Positions 5,065 to 7,006 of a DNA stretch of 7,006 bases are shown one piece after another (the first letter of the stretch is position 1; each line of letters starts with the position of its first letter). The position numbers and the translations under genes were made by a program. Origin of the DNA: Actinomycetota bacterium. Lineage in GTDB: Bacteria > Actinomycetota > Thermoleophilia > Solirubrobacterales > Solirubrobacteraceae. Location: NCBI GenBank assembly GCA_005788585.1, contig SYBY01000356.1, positions 1 through 7,006 of the forward strand, in the 5' to 3' direction. The notes under the pieces are model-generated. The model was given only the letters and a program-made list of their open reading frames with translations, made no database searches and was not told the DNA's origin.

Positions 5065-6870
5065 TCACGGCTCCTTGGGGGCGTCGTCTTCGGGGCGGAT
5101 CTCCTCGGCGTCGAACGCCGCCATCAGCTTCTCGATGAACTCGGGACCCGTGTCCGGTACGGGCGCGGGGGTGCCCGCGGCCTCGGCTTCGGCGACGAGG
5201 TCGCGCAGTTCGTAGTTCAACTGCGGCGCCGAGCCGGTGACCGCGCGCAGCGCTTCGCCGACGCACGCGCGCATGTCGGCGTTCTCGGCCTTGCGCCGCA
5301 GGAACTCCTGGTCCTCCGGGAAGGCGACGGTCAGGACCCCGCCGTCGAGCGCCACGGGGCGGGCCGTAGAGAGCAGGCCCGCGCAGAGCGCGTGGCGCTC
5401 GCGGACGCCGTCGAGCACCGCGGGCCAGACGTCGAGCAGGTCCGGCAGGGTCAGGCCCACCGCGGGCGCGGCGACCGGGGGTGGCGGGGCCGGCGCCGGC
5501 TGTTCGACCGGCTCAGCCTCAGGCTCGACTTGAGGGTGAGACATGGGCGCGACGGCGGCTGCGGTGGCGCCGTTGGGCTGCGACACGGGCGCGGCCGACG
5601 GGGGCGCGGGCGCCGGGTCACGCTGGAACCGGCCGGCGGGCTCTTCGGACGCCGGGGCCGGCGGCGGCACGGCCGGCGGCGGCGTGATCTCCGGCGCCGC
5701 GACCGACACGGCCCCGCCGCTGTTGACCGCCCGCTCAAGCCGCTCGAGGCGCGCCGCGATCGCCTTCGTGGACGGGTCGATCTCCGGCGCGGCGGCCTTC
5801 ACGAGCGCCAGCTCGAGGAACGTCCGCGCGTCGGCACCGTCGCGGCACGCGCGCATCGCCTCGGCGAGCAGGTCGAGCAGGCGGACGCACTGGACGCGCC
5901 CGATCCGTCCCGCCTGCGCGGCGATCCGCTGGTCCCGATCGGCGGTGATCCGCATCTCGGCCGGCACCTCGCCGAGCGTCTGGATGACCAGCAGATCGCG
6001 CGCGTGGGCCTCCAGATCGCGGATGAACGACATCGGGTCGCGGCCGGTGTTCACCAGGCGCGCGCAGCCGCGCAGCGTCTTGGCCGCGTCGCCCGAGGCG
6101 ACCGCGTCCATCATCCCGAACAGCAGATCGGCGTCGGCGATGCCGAGCACCGCAAGGACGTCCTCGGTGGTGATGGTCGTCCCCGAGTAGGTGACCATCT
6201 GCTCGAGGGTGCCGAGCGCGTCGCGGAACGACCCGGTGGCGTGGCGCGCGACGAGCGCCACCGCGTCGTCACCGATCGTGATGTGCTCCTCGCCGGCGAC
6301 CCGGCCGACGACCTGCGCGAGCTGCCCCACCGTCGGGCGGGTGAAGTCGAAGCGATGGCAGCGGTCGACGACCGTCGGCAGCACCTTGCTCGCCTCGGTG
6401 GTGGCGAGTACGAAGATCGTGTTCGGCGGCGGCTCCTCGAGCGTCTTGAGAAACGCGTTCCACGCCTGCGACGAGAGCATGTGCGCCTCGTCGAGGATGT
6501 AGACCTTGCTCTTGCCGGACACGGGCGCCAGGGACACGCGGTCGCGCAGGTCGCGGATGTCGTCGACGGAGTTGTTCGAGGCGGCGTCCATCTCGATGAC
6601 GTCCATCGAGGTCGCGTTCTGGATCGCCAGGCAGCTCTGGCAGACCCCGCACGGCTCGGCGGTCGGGCCGTTCTCGCAGTTCAGGCAGGCCGCGAGGATC
6701 TTGGCCATCGAGGTCTTGCCGGTGCCACGCGAGCCGACGAACAGGTACGCGTGGTGGACCTTGTCCTGCTGCACGGCGTTGCGCAGCGTGCGCACGACGT
6801 GCTCCTGACCGACCACCTGGGAGAAGGTCCGCGGGCGGTGGCGGCGGTAGAGCGAGGGGGCCTCAGGCAC
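5065..6870 (-). CDS. dnaX: DNA polymerase III clamp-loader subunit (gamma/tau)
   Basis: AAA+ ATPase subunit that loads the sliding clamp and, as tau, holds the replisome together. The product is 601 residues: SLYRRHRP (6-13), Walker A GSRGTGKTS (46-54), zinc cysteines C65, C74, C77 and C80 at the C-x8-C-x2-C-x2-C spacing, Walker B VYILDEAH (123-130), sensor 1 ATT (156-158), arginine-finger Arg 170 in DRC, and sensor 2 GSFRDAL (213-219). The collar domain runs to about 380. A Pro/Ala/Glu-rich linker (385-472) leads to a C-terminal domain (473-560) and an acidic tail. The usual SRC motif reads DRC, with Arg retained. GTG at 6870 is chosen because an upstream ATG at 6903 adds an unlikely MSGCCLTLGCP; no Shine-Dalgarno is present, but TACACT lies 10 bases upstream. 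No A-rich slippery site for a gamma product is seen. First gene of a dnaX-ybaB operon. Confidence 0.97.
   Translation of the reverse strand: MPEAPSLYRRHRPRTFSQVVGQEHVVRTLRNAVQQDKVHHAYLFVGSRGTGKTSMAKILAACLNCENGPTAEPCGVCQSCLAIQNATSMDVIEMDAASNNSVDDIRDLRDRVSLAPVSGKSKVYILDEAHMLSSQAWNAFLKTLEEPPPNTIFVLATTEASKVLPTVVDRCHRFDFTRPTVGQLAQVVGRVAGEEHITIGDDAVALVARHATGSFRDALGTLEQMVTYSGTTITTEDVLAVLGIADADLLFGMMDAVASGDAAKTLRGCARLVNTGRDPMSFIRDLEAHARDLLVIQTLGEVPAEMRITADRDQRIAAQAGRIGRVQCVRLLDLLAEAMRACRDGADARTFLELALVKAAAPEIDPSTKAIAARLERLERAVNSGGAVSVAAPEITPPPAVPPPAPASEEPAGRFQRDPAPAPPSAAPVSQPNGATAAAVAPMSHPQVEPEAEPVEQPAPAPPPPVAAPAVGLTLPDLLDVWPAVLDGVRERHALCAGLLSTARPVALDGGVLTVAFPEDQEFLRRKAENADMRACVGEALRAVTGSAPQLNYELRDLVAEAEAAGTPAPVPDTGPEFIEKLMAAFDAEEIRPEDDAPKEP
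5071..5076 (-). promoter_or_regulatory. Shine-Dalgarno of ybaB inside the end of dnaX
   Basis: On the minus strand AAGGAG lies 8 bases before the ybaB ATG and simultaneously encodes Lys-Glu, two of the last three residues of DnaX. The dnaX TGA falls between it and the ATG. This decides the ybaB start and indicates coupling of the two genes. Confidence 0.8.
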
Positions 6871-6880
6871 GGGACATCCG

Positions 6881-6886
6881 AGTGTA
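6881..6886 (-). promoter_or_regulatory. Candidate -10 element (TACACT) for dnaX
   Basis: On the minus strand TACACT fits TANNNT and ends 10 bases before the dnaX GTG, implying a leader of only a few bases. It lies downstream of the alternative ATG at 6903, so if it is the promoter the GTG at 6870 must be the start. No good -35 is apparent. Confidence 0.4.
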
Positions 6887-6894
6887 AGACAGCA

Positions 6895-6907
6895 GCCCGA
6901 CACGGGC
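6895..6907. promoter_or_regulatory. Dyad between the two divergent promoters
   Basis: GCCCG (6895-6899) and CGGGC (6903-6907) form a perfect dyad around ACA. It lies between the candidate -10 elements for dnaX (6881-6886) and the gene at 6925 (6910-6915), in the spacer/-35 zone of both. It could bind a regulator acting on both genes; GC-rich DNA also yields such dyads by chance. Confidence 0.25.
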
Positions 6908-6909
6908 GT

Positions 6910-6915
6910 TACCGT
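6910..6915 (+). promoter_or_regulatory. Candidate -10 element (TACCGT) for the gene at 6925
   Basis: TACCGT ends 9 bases before the ATG at 6925 and is identical to the element before recR. No Shine-Dalgarno precedes that ATG, so a near-leaderless transcript is plausible. Confidence 0.35.
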
Positions 6916-6924
6916 GGCGTCGGC

Positions 6925-7006
6925 ATGCGCCGGCTTCTCCTTGGCGCCGGGGCCTCCGCGGCGCTGGCGCTCCTGCTGCTCGCCGTCTTCGACGCGGTGC
7001 AGCTCA
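6925..7006 (+). CDS. Start of an exported or membrane protein, cut by window edge
   Basis: Only 27 codons are present. They read MRRLLLGAGASAALALLLLA and continue VFDAVQL: two arginines followed by an uninterrupted hydrophobic stretch of about 18 residues, as in a signal peptide or an N-terminal membrane anchor. No cleavage site or lipobox cysteine is seen in what remains. The gene is divergent from dnaX, with 54 bases between start codons and a possible -10 element at 6910-6915. The family cannot be named from this fragment. Confidence 0.6.
   Translation, partial: MRRLLLGAGASAALALLLLAVFDAVQL

Noticed and set aside
5063..5266. N-terminal extension of YbaB into the dnaX coding region
   Set aside because: The ATG at 5062 has a strong, well-spaced Shine-Dalgarno and gives the family's normal N-terminus and length; the extension is an out-of-frame reading of dnaX.
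5324..5725. Programmed frameshift or transcriptional slippage site in dnaX giving a short gamma subunit
   Set aside because: No A-AAA-AAG heptamer or A-tract occurs in or before the linker; the sequence is GC-rich throughout.
5451..5738. Low-complexity Pro/Ala/Arg repeats as a separate gene
   Set aside because: They are out-of-frame readings of the proline/alanine-rich linker of DnaX.

Overview
This is very GC-rich DNA with tightly packed genes and several GTG starts. It reads as a chromosomal segment of an actinobacterium (Actinomycetota). The gene set dnaX, ybaB, recR, lysC on one strand is a conserved block in that phylum, and the LysC sequence is clearly of the Corynebacterium/Streptomyces type. 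A deep-branching class such as Thermoleophilia would fit, but that is a guess from style and not a demonstrated assignment.

Layout. The minus strand carries the housekeeping genes: dnaX (start 6870), ybaB (start 5062, two bases after dnaX), recR (start 3669) and lysC (start 821, running off the left edge with its C-terminus missing). Three accessory genes on the plus strand sit between them. Two tandem membrane-anchored GGDEF proteins (887-1957 and 1997-3061) lie between lysC and recR. A serine alpha/beta hydrolase (3803-4717) lies between recR and ybaB. At the right edge a plus-strand gene begins at 6925 with a signal-peptide or membrane-anchor N-terminus and is cut off after 27 codons.

How the genes work together. 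DnaX (clamp loader), YbaB (nucleoid-associated protein) and RecR (recombination mediator) are DNA-metabolism genes. LysC opens the aspartate pathway to lysine, threonine, methionine and diaminopimelate. The GGDEF pair probably forms a small c-di-GMP signalling operon: the first protein has every residue expected of an active, product-inhibited diguanylate cyclase, while the second keeps GGDEF but has lost several substrate-contacting residues. The hydrolase has no functional link that the sequence reveals.

The non-coding parts are the least ordinary. The 133-base gap between recR and the hydrolase contains a long interrupted inverted repeat centred at 3728.5 that folds on paper into a rod of about 30 base pairs. 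The 39-base gap between the GGDEF genes contains two mutually exclusive hairpins, one covering the second gene's start region. Four gene starts (lysC, recR, dnaX and the gene at 6925) lack a Shine-Dalgarno sequence and have a TANNNT element 7-10 bases upstream, the signature of leaderless or near-leaderless transcripts. There is no tRNA, rRNA, CRISPR array, insertion sequence or other mobile element that I can see, and no stretch above 300 bases without a gene.
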